DNA of 64,000 nt from Rhodomicrobium sp. R_RK_3. Lineage in GTDB: Bacteria > Pseudomonadota > Alphaproteobacteria > Rhizobiales > Rhodomicrobiaceae. Where the stretch lies: the NCBI RefSeq assembly GCF_002198715.1, contig NZ_MWLK01000030.1, positions 252,112 to 316,111 of the forward strand. The letters run 5' to 3'. This document shows, piece by piece, positions 1 to 8,153 of this stretch (its first letter is position 1; each line of letters starts with the position of its first letter). The position numbers and the translations under genes were made by a program. A model generated the notes under the pieces. That model made no database searches. It was not told the origin of the DNA and saw nothing but the letters and a program-made list of their open reading frames with translations.

Positions 1-98
1 TCTGTCATCTCTTCTATTCCCTTCTGAGGTAGGATTCCGGGCCCCCGTGACTCGGCGATGCCATTTACCGGCCCCGGCACGCCATCCGACGGAAGGCA

Positions 99-209
99 TA
101 ACCCTTTGGGTTAAGAAATAGAGATAGGCCGGATGGCTGTCAATAAAGTCATAACGGAAGGGGTTAAGAAAAGTTACTTGACACGCAAGCGAATCTTTTG
201 ACGTATACC
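99..209 (+). promoter_or_regulatory. Promoter/operator region of the higBA-like operon
   Basis: A perfect palindrome TAACCC-TTT-GGGTTA lies at 99-113, and its right arm is part of an 11-bp direct repeat, GGGTTAAGAAA, at 108-118 and again at 161-171. A consensus -35 hexamer TTGACA sits at 178-183, with a weak -10-like TATACC near 204-209; that spacing is longer than ideal. Autorepression by the downstream XRE antitoxin through these repeats is an inference from how HigA-type antitoxins usually work. Confidence 0.4.
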
Positions 210-234
210 CTTTGAAAATGCCGTGGCGGGGCTC

Positions 235-558
235 ATGCATTTAAGTTTTAGGGACGACGATCTGCGCACACTGTGCAACACGCAGGCGCTGCTGCGGGCG
301 CACTTCGGCGAATGCGGAGCAATCGTCGAGCGTCGGCTCCTAACGCTGTCGCAAGCGAAAGTGTTGGGAGAAATCACGGCGCGCCCGCCGGATCGGCGGC
401 GTCTGGAGCCACGCCTTGGCCCGTGTGCCGCGTCGGTGTGTGCCCGTGATGCCGGGCGTATTTACTTCAATGCTTGCGACTTGGATGGTCGAGACCAGCG
501 GCCGTTTGAAGAGGTTGACCACATCGAGATCTTTGCAATTGGGCGGAACAGCTTATGA
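235..558 (+). CDS. higB: HigB/RelE-like type II toxin
   Basis: A protein of about 107 residues, the size of HigB/'system killer' toxins (mRNA interferases that cleave translated mRNA at the ribosome). It begins MHLSFRDDDLRTL and carries the basic stretch and the short beta-strand end usual for the ParE/RelE fold. Identification rests mainly on size, overall pattern and position directly before an XRE-metallopeptidase antitoxin. Its stop overlaps the next start as ATGA, so the two genes are translationally coupled. A GTG at 223 could also start it, but the ATG at 235 has the G-rich stretch GGCGGGG just upstream. It is a stability or defence module at the left of the visible element. Confidence 0.6.
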   Translation: MHLSFRDDDLRTLCNTQALLRAHFGECGAIVERRLLTLSQAKVLGEITARPPDRRRLEPRLGPCAASVCARDAGRIYFNACDLDGRDQRPFEEVDHIEIFAIGRNSL

Positions 559-1673
559 AGGGTTTGAAAAAATCCGAATTCGCTCCTGACTATGTGCAGG
601 CGCCCGGAGCTTATCTGGAAGAAATTCTAGACCAGCGCGGCATCCGTAAATCGGACTTTGCCACCCGGTGCGGCCGCCCTGCCAAGACAATCAGCGAGAT
701 CATCGCTGGCAAGACGGCAATCTTGCCGGACACAGCTTTGCAATTCGAGCGAGTACTGGGAGACGTGAAGGCTAGCCTGTGGCTGGCGCTCGAGGCGAAC
801 TACCAGCTGCACGCTGCACGCGAGCGCGAACGGCAAGGGTTGCAACGCGGCAAGGACTGGGCGCAGCGGTTTCCGCTCAAGGAGATGCAGGAGAAAGGGT
901 ACATCGCGCCGACCCGGGATGCCGTCGAAATTGTTGCCAGGCTTCTTAACTTCTTCGGTGTCAGCTCGGTCGCAGCGTGGGAGGGCTATTGGGAAGAGCG
1001 GGTTACGACGGCACGCTTCAAGCGTGCCGGACAGCCGGCGATCAATAAATATGCTGTCGCAGCCTGGTTGCGGCGCGGCGATGTCGAGGCCGCTGAAGTC
1101 GACTGCGAACCATACAGTGAGGCTCGTTTCAAGGAAGCCTTAGCTCATTTGCGGAAGCTCACTGGGCAATCGTGGCCGGGCTTTCGCGCAGAACTGGTTT
1201 CTACCCTTGCCGCCGCCGGCGTGGCCATAGCTTTCGTACCAGATCTGCATAAGCTGAATCTGCGCGGGGCTGCCTATTGGGTATCAAAGGACAAAGCCGT
1301 CATCATCGTTAGCGACCGTATGAAGCTGGAAAGTCGGTTTTGGTTCGCGCTATTTCACGAAGCCATGCATATCCTACTGCACAGCAAGAAGGCGCTATTC
1401 ATTGACTATCACGGGCAATCCGAAGATGAAACTGTAGAGGAAACACAGGCCGATGAGGGCGCAGCCAACGCGCTCATCGCTATTGACCAGATTCAAGAGT
1501 TTCTTCGGCGCTATGGACGAACCTGGAATAGCTATTCTGCCTCAATGATTACTAGCTTCGCTCAAGAGATTGATATCGGTCCGTCGTTACTTCTAGTTAG
1601 GCTTCAGAAGGATGGATTTATTCCCTGGCGGACAAATTTGAATAAGATGTTTCCTGGCCGGGTGGAATTCTAA
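555..1673 (+). CDS. higA: HigA-like antitoxin: XRE helix-turn-helix fused to ImmA/IrrE metallopeptidase domain
   Basis: 372 residues. The N-terminal 20-80 form an XRE helix-turn-helix (KSDFATRCGRPAKTISEIIAGK), typical of the HigA/VapI group, which neutralises the toxin and represses the operon. The C-terminal half is an ImmA/IrrE-type zincin domain with the HExxH site at residues 268-272 (FHEAMHILLH). The large size compared with a 100-residue HigA is explained by this fusion, which is common in such pairs. It overlaps the toxin gene by 4 bases. It may act as a regulated self-cleaving or toxin-controlling antitoxin; that point is inference. Confidence 0.75.
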   Translation: MKGLKKSEFAPDYVQAPGAYLEEILDQRGIRKSDFATRCGRPAKTISEIIAGKTAILPDTALQFERVLGDVKASLWLALEANYQLHAARERERQGLQRGKDWAQRFPLKEMQEKGYIAPTRDAVEIVARLLNFFGVSSVAAWEGYWEERVTTARFKRAGQPAINKYAVAAWLRRGDVEAAEVDCEPYSEARFKEALAHLRKLTGQSWPGFRAELVSTLAAAGVAIAFVPDLHKLNLRGAAYWVSKDKAVIIVSDRMKLESRFWFALFHEAMHILLHSKKALFIDYHGQSEDETVEETQADEGAANALIAIDQIQEFLRRYGRTWNSYSASMITSFAQEIDIGPSLLLVRLQKDGFIPWRTNLNKMFPGRVEF

Positions 1674-2075
1674 ACTGAGCTTTGTGCAGGGCCACGTCCT
1701 GATATTCCCTCGTGACTGGGACGAATTTTCACAAGTGCTACCCCAGAGTCATTGTTTTTCATAAACTGTCATTGATTTTCATAGCTTCCACCCATTCGTG
1801 TGTTTGAGCTTGTTCAGTGCGAAGTCCTGATTTTGATGTTGGCGTGTTTCTCATTGCTCGGGGTGACAACGCGATGCAGCGCTTCGCTCATCAGGCCCGC
1901 CGGTTGGATATCTCGGTGGACCAGCTGAGCTGGGAATGTTTTAAGTATATCGTAAATGTAATTTTTCTCGAAATACCGGAATTTTATCATACCAGATATA
2001 CTATCGATGGCTGGGCGAGGATTTCGTGGCTATATTGCATGTGTCGTGATTCCCGTTTTTCCAGAAAAATTGCAG
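1674..2075. promoter_or_regulatory. AT-richer spacer and putative AbiEi operator
   Basis: About 400 bases without a convincing gene. The last 140 bases are markedly AT-rich. A 7-bp inverted repeat, GTATATC at 1945-1951 and GATATAC at 1995-2001, lies 75-130 bases upstream of abiEi. Known AbiEi proteins bind inverted repeats in their own promoter, so this is a plausible operator. Between 1817 and 1990 a short open frame exists, but it has no recognisable domain and I do not call it a gene. Confidence 0.35.
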
Positions 2076-2897
2076 ATGCAGGGTACTACGAAGAACCTAG
2101 GCGCACGCCGATCAAGATTGGCCGCCGTGATCAAGGCGGGGGGGGATCTTGTGAGCGTGGACGCTACCGCCCGCACGCTTGATATGCCGCGTCCTCAGGC
2201 AGCTAAGATTCTCGCGGCGTGGGCAAAGCAGGGCTGGCTTCAGCGCGTTGGAAGCGGGATTTACGCTCCCGTCGGTCTTGCTATGTTGGGGACCCAACAG
2301 GCAGTTGCCGATGCGTGGCTTTTGGTCCCGGCACTATTCGGCTCCGGCTATATCGGCGGCCGTACTGCTGCGGAGTATTGGGACCTCACTGAGCAGCTTT
2401 TCCGGGACATCGTTGTTTTCACGGCCCGCCCAATTCGGTCGCGAACCAAGGAGACCGGTGGGGCGACCTTCACACTGCGACATATCAAAGAAGAGCGAAT
2501 CTTCGGAACGAAAACAGTCTGGCGAGGGCAAACAAGGATCAGTGTGTCCGATGTCGATCGTACTCTGGTCGATATGCTGGATGATCCTGCAATTGGCGGC
2601 GGAATAGAGCATGTCGCGGAATGTCTTGACCGCTATCTGCACAAGAAAATGGGTAGAAAAGAACAACTGATTGCCTATGCCGAGCGCCTGGGCAATGGCG
2701 CAGTTTTCAAGCGGCTCGGCTTTTTGGCGGAACGCCATGCGCTGGGCGGCGAACTCGCGAGTGCGTGTAAATCACGGCTGACTGAAGGCTACGCCAAGCT
2801 GGACCCGGCCCTGAAGTGCAATCGTATTGTTACACGGTGGAAGCTCCGTGTTCCTACGAAATGGATCACGAAAGAAACGCATGATCGGCAAGGTTGA
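2076..2897 (+). CDS. abiEi: AbiEi family antitoxin/transcriptional repressor
   Basis: 273 residues from ATG 2076; an upstream ATG at 2007 would add an unlikely leader. The N-terminus holds a winged helix-turn-helix (TLDMPRPQAAKILAAWAKQG, then the wing QRVGSGIYAPV). The rest is the AbiEi_1-type C-terminal domain, with the characteristic GGRTAAEYW and VSDVDRTLVDML segments. AbiEi proteins repress the abiE promoter and counteract the nucleotidyltransferase AbiEii. The stop overlaps the abiEii start by 17 bases, as is normal for this bicistronic system. It acts in the cytoplasm on phage-triggered abortive infection and mobile-element stabilisation. Confidence 0.85.
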   Translation: MQGTTKNLGARRSRLAAVIKAGGDLVSVDATARTLDMPRPQAAKILAAWAKQGWLQRVGSGIYAPVGLAMLGTQQAVADAWLLVPALFGSGYIGGRTAAEYWDLTEQLFRDIVVFTARPIRSRTKETGGATFTLRHIKEERIFGTKTVWRGQTRISVSDVDRTLVDMLDDPAIGGGIEHVAECLDRYLHKKMGRKEQLIAYAERLGNGAVFKRLGFLAERHALGGELASACKSRLTEGYAKLDPALKCNRIVTRWKLRVPTKWITKETHDRQG

Positions 2898-4308
2898 ACT
2901 GCTCGAAACCGCAGCGAAACTCGGTCTCCGGCCAGATGTCGTCGAAAAGGACTACGTGCTCGGATGGACGCTAGCTGGAATATATGCGCATGACGAACTG
3001 CGGGACAGCTGGGTCTTCAAAGGCGGTACGTGTCTGAAGAAATGCTACTTCGAGACCTACCGCTTTTCTGAGGATCTGGATTTCACCCTCAAAGATCCCG
3101 CTCATCTTGACGAGGCATTTCTCAAACGGGTGTTCATTGAGGTTGGCGAGTGGATCTACGAGCAAGCCGGCGTAGAAATGCCGCCGGAAGGGCAAGACTT
3201 CGATCTGTTTCAGAATCCGAGAGGGAAGCAGGCCTGTCAAGGGAAGCTGAGCTACCGGGGACCGATATCGCCGAACGTCGCTGTCATTCGGCTGCCGCGG
3301 GTAAAACTTGATCTGACGTCGGATGAACGCCTTGTCCTGCCGCCGGAGCGCGTACCGATTTTCCACGCATACAGCGATGAGCCGGAGGAGGGCATCGAGG
3401 TTCTCGCCTACGCCTATGAAGAGGCCTTCGGGGAAAAGGTCCGCGCCTTGGCGGAGCGGACGCGGCCGCGCGATCTCTATGACGTCGTGAACCTCTATCG
3501 GAACGGCGAAGCGCGCCCGTCTTCGGCCGTGCTGCTGGATGTGCTGCGGCAGAAATGTGAATTCAAGGGTATCCCGGTTCCCACGCTTGCCGCCCTCGGA
3601 CCACATCGGAATGATCTTGAAGGCGGATGGGCAGCCATGCTCGGACATCAGCTGCCGGCTCTGCCGCCAGCTGCCTCATTTTGGGACGTGCTGCCGGAGT
3701 TCTTTAGATGGCTTGCCGGCGGAGCGGCCACAGCCCCCGCAGCCTACGCCATGGCTGCGGGCGAAACCGTCATTCGCGAGCGAACGCTAGGCCTTTCTCT
3801 GCCGCTCGGCATACAAACGCATCTAGAGATCATCCGCTTCGCGGGTGCCAATCGGCTGTGTGTCGAGCTTGCATATCAGGGATCGACGCGTCGCATCGAA
3901 CCCTATTCTCTGCGCCGGACGCGCGAAGGCAACATCGTCCTGCATGCGCATAACCTGGACAAGAACGAGCACCGCAATTATCGCGTGGACCGGATCGAGG
4001 GAGCGCGGACGACGAATCAGACGTTTGTGCCTCGGCATGCGGTCGAATTGACGCCAACCGGGCCGGTCCACGTGGCGCCGTCGCAGGCGGGTTTAGGGGG
4101 TGGCAGACAGCCCACGCCGTTTGCGCGGCTGGCAAGGCCCCGCCGTAGTCCGATCGCTTCGACAGGACCGACCTATGTCTATCAATGTCCGCTATGTCAG
4201 AAGAAATTCCGACGCAAAACGCATAACGGCAAACTCAACCCGCACAACGCGCCGAATGGCTGGGCATGCAGTGGACGCACCGGCTTCCTGATTGATACGC
4301 AATATTAA
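2881..4308 (+). CDS. abiEii: AbiEii/AbiGii-type nucleotidyltransferase toxin with WYL-like and zinc-ribbon C-terminal extension
   Basis: 475 residues from ATG 2881. Residues 20-70 contain the AbiEii signatures: EKDYVL (22-27), the G-G-T nucleotide-binding loop FKGGTCLKK (46-54) and the metal-binding pair in RFSEDLDF (61-68). Later the KVRAL and RPRDLYDV elements of the family follow. AbiEii toxins transfer nucleotides, in known cases to tRNA, and stop growth. Beyond about residue 300 the protein goes on with a segment resembling a WYL sensor domain (EPYSLRRTREGNIVLHAH, NYRVDRI) and ends with a zinc-ribbon-like CPLCQKKF...H...C motif at about residues 435-470. That extension is unusual for AbiEii. 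The nucleotidyltransferase call is secure; the extension calls are by eye. Confidence 0.8.
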   Translation: MIGKVELLETAAKLGLRPDVVEKDYVLGWTLAGIYAHDELRDSWVFKGGTCLKKCYFETYRFSEDLDFTLKDPAHLDEAFLKRVFIEVGEWIYEQAGVEMPPEGQDFDLFQNPRGKQACQGKLSYRGPISPNVAVIRLPRVKLDLTSDERLVLPPERVPIFHAYSDEPEEGIEVLAYAYEEAFGEKVRALAERTRPRDLYDVVNLYRNGEARPSSAVLLDVLRQKCEFKGIPVPTLAALGPHRNDLEGGWAAMLGHQLPALPPAASFWDVLPEFFRWLAGGAATAPAAYAMAAGETVIRERTLGLSLPLGIQTHLEIIRFAGANRLCVELAYQGSTRRIEPYSLRRTREGNIVLHAHNLDKNEHRNYRVDRIEGARTTNQTFVPRHAVELTPTGPVHVAPSQAGLGGGRQPTPFARLARPRRSPIASTGPTYVYQCPLCQKKFRRKTHNGKLNPHNAPNGWACSGRTGFLIDTQY

Positions 4309-4333
4309 ATTGGCCATTTAACGAGGCGCCGCC

Positions 4334-4783
4334 GTGGAGAATCTTGACGATCTGGCTAACAAGATGTTTCGGGTGTTTGCTCGCTGCGAATACGCGCTGA
4401 AGGCGGCGGGCTATCATAGAGGCGATGGCAAGGCGGAGCCGAATTGGACGGCTTTCGCAGCTGTGGTGGAGAACGTCCTGGCAGATCCAGACCGTGAAGA
4501 TTTGAAGGAGGCCATCGCCTATATTCTGAATCAGCCGCCCAAAAAGCAGGTGATCAGGAACGGTATGCTGGAATGGTCCGACGAGCCGCCGCAGGCTGCT
4601 TCACAGGCCGATCTCATTCTGCTGTACGTCAGGCGCGTACGGAATAATCTTTTTCATGGCGGGAAGTTCAATGGCCGCTGGTTTGAACCCGAGCGGAGCG
4701 AGCAGCTGCTGAGACACTCCCTCGTGATCCTGGACGCGTGCGCCACAGGTTGCAGCGATGTCCGCTATGCCTACGATCACTGA
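4334..4783 (+). CDS. HEPN-like protein downstream of AbiE
   Basis: 149 residues from GTG 4334; an in-frame ATG lies at 4364. It is mostly helical and has a clear R-x4-H element, RNNLFH (R103 to H108), the signature of HEPN ribonuclease/dimer domains. It lies 25 bases after abiEii in the same direction, so it is probably part of the operon. HEPN proteins often pair with minimal nucleotidyltransferases as toxin-antitoxin partners, so a third component acting with AbiEii is reasonable but unproved. It could also be an independent HEPN ribonuclease. No closer family is recognised. Confidence 0.55.
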   Translation: MENLDDLANKMFRVFARCEYALKAAGYHRGDGKAEPNWTAFAAVVENVLADPDREDLKEAIAYILNQPPKKQVIRNGMLEWSDEPPQAASQADLILLYVRRVRNNLFHGGKFNGRWFEPERSEQLLRHSLVILDACATGCSDVRYAYDH

Positions 4784-4941
4784 CCCTGAAGGGAAGGCGG
4801 CTTGAGCGTTGCACAGTGCTGCAGATGATGGCTGGCCGCCTTAGCTCGGCTATGATGGTTTGCCGTCGGCCGCCTGTCCGCCGTTCTCGCGTGCCTATTG
4901 AATTGTCATGAGGAGAATTGCTGCTGACTTGAAGAGGCGCT

Positions 4942-5892
4942 ATGCACACCCACTCTCTTGAATCCTGGCGACATGACCATGTGTTTCTCGGCGAGAAGCA
5001 CGAGCACCGCGAGCGGCGGACCTGGCTCGTTGTCGGGCTGACCGCCGCCATGATGATCGCCGAGATCATCGGCGGCACCATCTACGGCTCGATGGCACTC
5101 GTGGCCGACGGATGGCACATGTCCACCCACGCCGGTGCTCTGGCAATTGCGGCGTTGGCCTATCGGTTCGCTCACAGCCACGCGCATGATCCGCGCTTTG
5201 CTTTCGGCACGGGGAAGCTCGGCGAGCTGGCCGGGTTCTCCAGTGCCATCATCCTGGCGCTGATTGCGCTGCTTATCGGCTACGAATCGGTCCTGCGCAT
5301 CCTAAGCCCGGTTCCCATCAGCTTCAACCAGGCGACACTCATTGCCGGGCTCGGGCTCGGCGTCAATCTTCTCAGCGTCTGGCTGCTGCGCGACGGCCAC
5401 GAACACCACGCCCACGCTCATGACGATGATGGCGACCACCACCACGGTCACGCGCACGACCACAATCTGCGTGCTGCCTATCTCCACGTCCTCGCCGATG
5501 CAACGACATCGGTGCTGGCCATTGCTGGACTCTTGGCGGGCCGCTTCTACGGCTGGATCTGGATGGACCCGCTGATGGGCATTGTCGGTGCCGGCGTGAT
5601 TGCATTCTGGTCGTGGGGGCTGATCCGCTCTTCCGGTGCCGTGCTGCTCGACATCGTGCCCAATCCAAAGCTCGCGGGAGTGATCCGCGACCGGCTCGAG
5701 ATCGCCGGCGACCGTGTGACCGACCTTCACCTATGGCGCGTAGGCCCCGGCCACACCGCTGTGATTGCTGCCGTCGTCTCCGACCAGCCGCAGCCGTCAG
5801 CGGTCTACAAAGCACGGCTCAACGGGCTCCCAGGCATCTCGCATATGACGATCGAGGTGCACGCTTGTCCTGGCCATACGCTGCCCGCATGA
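4942..5892 (+). CDS. dmeF: CDF family divalent cation exporter, DmeF type (Co/Ni)
   Basis: 316 residues with six predicted membrane segments between about 28 and 225. The metal-site motifs are visible: D56/H59-containing ADGWHMSTHAG in helix 2 and H182/D186 in LHVLADATTS in helix 5. The cytosolic loop at 152-175 is very His/Asp-rich and the N-terminus has extra histidines, both typical of the cobalt/nickel-exporting DmeF subfamily. The cytoplasmic C-terminal ferredoxin-like domain follows (TDLHLWRVGPGHTAVIA). No DmeR/RcnR-type repressor gene is adjacent, unlike many dmeRF operons. A second, broken transporter gene overlaps its stop. Confidence 0.85.
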   Translation: MHTHSLESWRHDHVFLGEKHEHRERRTWLVVGLTAAMMIAEIIGGTIYGSMALVADGWHMSTHAGALAIAALAYRFAHSHAHDPRFAFGTGKLGELAGFSSAIILALIALLIGYESVLRILSPVPISFNQATLIAGLGLGVNLLSVWLLRDGHEHHAHAHDDDGDHHHGHAHDHNLRAAYLHVLADATTSVLAIAGLLAGRFYGWIWMDPLMGIVGAGVIAFWSWGLIRSSGAVLLDIVPNPKLAGVIRDRLEIAGDRVTDLHLWRVGPGHTAVIAAVVSDQPQPSAVYKARLNGLPGISHMTIEVHACPGHTLPA

Positions 5893-6086
5893 GCGCCGAC
5901 GCCGAGAGGGAAGGATTGCGCCGGGCGGTCCGCCTGGTGATGCTGCTGAACCTCGGCTATTTCGGCGTGGAGTTCGCTGTCGCTCTTGCTATCGGTTCGG
6001 TCTCGCTCCTGGCCGAGCCTGCCCCGCATAGATTTTCAGGCGATTCATGCCACGGTTCGGCAAAGGTGTGCTCCCGGTCGGGATAG
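5889..6086 (+). pseudogene. Truncated second cation transporter (N-terminal fragment)
   Basis: Starts with ATGA overlap on the dmeF stop. The first 43 residues (LVMLLNLGYFGVEFAVALAI, then GSVSLLAE) match the first membrane helices of a small CDF-like cation transporter. The similarity stops abruptly at about base 6018, after which the frame runs 22 unrelated codons to a stop. A full protein of this class would be about 200 residues, so a deletion or insertion junction has removed the rest. Non-functional remnant of a two-gene metal-efflux cassette. Confidence 0.6.
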
Positions 6087-6220
6087 TCCTCTACAAAGCG
6101 CGAGATCTTCTCTGCGATCGGATGCGTGATCGCGGCATCCTCATCCGCAGTCTTCCCGGTCAGAATGGCGAAGTAGATCATGGCATCGAGCTTAGATGTC
6201 GATTGAGATGGACTTTGGGC
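6022..6220 (-). other. Unassigned gene scrap
   Basis: The minus strand holds a well-coded but unrecognised frame (contains IYFAILTGKTADEDAA and EKISRFVEDYPDREHTF) that runs into the junction with the truncated transporter near 6020. It looks like part of a gene joined here by recombination rather than a complete gene. No family is recognised. Confidence 0.25.
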
Positions 6221-6303
6221 AAGGAATGGCGTTCAGGCCACAAAGATATTCTCCTCGTGAGACTGACGCCAAGAGCGTGGGCGGACTCCCTCTCCGCCAA
6301 CGC

Positions 6304-6432
6304 TCAAATATGTAGCTGGTTTTCCTTAGTAATTTTGGCTTCTATTTTTCTATCCACCAGTTTATCCCCCTCGCGATATTGAAATCGCCATTGGTTGAGT
6401 TCCAGGTCATAGGGGCATATCAGCCATAGCAT
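6304..6432 (-). CDS. Small ORF of 42 residues, unknown
   Basis: A 42-residue frame from ATG 6432 to TGA 6304. Its composition is protein-like (PYDLELNQWRFQYREGDKL, then a Lys-rich end), but it has no clear ribosome binding site and no known family. The surrounding 6087-6705 otherwise shows no gene. It may equally be the end of a lost longer gene. Confidence 0.25.
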   Translation of the reverse strand: MLWLICPYDLELNQWRFQYREGDKLVDRKIEAKITKENQLHI

Positions 6433-6705
6433 TGAAGGGGGCAGCGGCCTACGTTGCACCATAAGAGACACTCGGGAATGTGGCTAAGCTCTCGGGCAGG
6501 CATCACTGACTGAGTGTGCGAAGAGCATTGCCCTAGGAAGGCCGCGCCCAGCGAAAAATCAAGGTGTATCTGGCGCTTAGCTTCTTCTGGACAGTCATCC
6601 AAATGCAAACGCTGACAGGCGATCCGCTTCCGGTGACGGAGGTTGCGAAGCGGTGCGGAACGCCCGGATTGCGCTCCGGCCGCAGAGCGGCCTAGGCTCC
6701 CGGGC

Positions 6706-7512
6706 ATGAGCGATTCTCCCATTCATTTCGATGACGCGCTTGGCTGGCTGATTGAGAAGCTGAGCGAGATTGCGCGGACACCGGGGCCGCTGCCGCTGTG
6801 GCGGACGGCGGAGGCGGATGTTGCCCTGGTCGAGTTGATCGATCGTTATTGGATCGGCCGGGACGTCCGGCCGGATCATCTGCGGGCGCAGGCGGATTAC
6901 CCCTACTATCGGCCGTTCTATGATGCGGCCTGGGAGCTGTGCCGGCGCGGCATCCTGCGGCCAGGCCGGGTGGCGCCGCGCAATCGGACGCATCCCGATG
7001 TCATAGGTGATTGGTTCAGCATCACCGAGTTCGGTAAGCGGTGGCTGGCGGAGCAGGCCGACCATACCTTCGTGCCGAGCGATCCGGGGCGATTGACCGA
7101 GATCTTGCTCAAGTTCGAGCCGCGTTACGGTCATGGCTTCCGGCAGCGCGCAAGCGAGGCGGTTGCCTGCCATCGACTTGGCACCTATCTGGCATCCTGC
7201 GTCATGGCGGGCGCGGCGGCGGAGTCGATCCTCCTGGCGTTGGCCATCGCCAAGATGGGCGAAGAGGCCGCGATGAAGGAATACGCGGGCCGTTCCGGCA
7301 GGAAAGCGATAACGGATAAGATCGTGCACGGCCTGCCCGGCGGGACCACCGAGCAGTTTAAAAGCCTGTGCGAGCTGCTGAACTATTGGCGGGACCAGGC
7401 CGGACATGGCACGGCCTCGACCATCAGCGAGATCGAGGCCTTTCACGCCATCTCGCGGCTGCTGCGCTTCGCGCAGTTTGCGTCGGACCATTGGGAAACA
7501 TTAACGCGCTGA
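6706..7512 (+). CDS. Hypothetical protein with HEPN/DUF4145-like C-terminus
   Basis: 268 residues from ATG 6706. The first half is a wing-like or alpha/beta region ending in WFSITEFGKRWLAEQ, which resembles an end-of-domain helix. The second half is all-helical and contains YWRDQAGHG followed by EIEAFHAISRLLRF, a pattern seen at the C-termini of DUF4145/HEPN-type proteins, where an R-x4-H element can be catalytic. There is no operon partner; both flanks are scrap sequence. The function is unknown; a stand-alone defence or RNase role is speculative. Confidence 0.5.
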   Translation: MSDSPIHFDDALGWLIEKLSEIARTPGPLPLWRTAEADVALVELIDRYWIGRDVRPDHLRAQADYPYYRPFYDAAWELCRRGILRPGRVAPRNRTHPDVIGDWFSITEFGKRWLAEQADHTFVPSDPGRLTEILLKFEPRYGHGFRQRASEAVACHRLGTYLASCVMAGAAAESILLALAIAKMGEEAAMKEYAGRSGRKAITDKIVHGLPGGTTEQFKSLCELLNYWRDQAGHGTASTISEIEAFHAISRLLRFAQFASDHWETLTR

Positions 7513-8153
7513 GCGCGTCGTCGACACCGGCGCCGCAGTTGGGGGAAAGCCGCCGGGCCTTGGCCTGGGGTCAGGTCGGCGGCAGGAAGTTCTGCTTAGA
7601 CACGATGGAGTGGCCGAGCATGTTCTCCAACGCCTCGCGGGCGATGGCGGCGACCTTGGCGCTGTTCACGGACGCTTCTTTAGTGGGCACATAGCCGACG
7701 GGCTTGCGCTTATCGATGATCTCGACCGCCAACGTCGAGAAGCGCCTGGAGCAACTAGACGGATATCAGGACGCGCTCGCGCTGTGAAGCGGCACGGCAT
7801 TTAACCCCAAATCGGCGGCTGACTGTCAACCCCGGTGTTCCAGCGCTAAGACCCTATCGGACCACGACAAATTAGCAGCGGAGTGAGGTCAACGTCCGGG
7901 CCGAAAAGGGTCAAAGCCGATCCACAGTGTAGTTTGCCGCTTGCACAGCAAGCTGACCGATTGCTGAAGCTGAGAACTCGATGGCTTCCCGGCCACGGTG
8001 AAGCTCCGCATCGGTCAGCGAAGCCTGCTTCCCCAGCGCGGCTTCTCGACTTCGGCTGCCCTAAGCTTGTGCACATCGTCCTGCCGCAGCGCGTCACCAA
8101 TTGATCTTCCTACGCCGAATATGGCAATTCTGTGATGCGGGGGAAATCGGCTA
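7513..8153. other. Junction region with two gene tails and the Druantia leader
   Basis: No complete gene. On the minus strand 7571-7760 is the tail of an unrecognised protein (ends REALENMLGHSIVSKQNF then a stop). On the plus strand a different gene tail (NVEKRLEQLDGYQDALAL, stop at 7785-7787) overlaps it at about 7700-7760, so the two meet or overlap at a recombination joint. From 7800 to 8153 there is no gene; this should contain the druM promoter, but no clear hexamers are seen. Confidence 0.4.

Noticed and set aside
1817-2182. Possible 121-residue gene before abiEi
   Set aside because: Ends out of frame inside abiEi, has no domain, and runs through the AT-rich promoter region.
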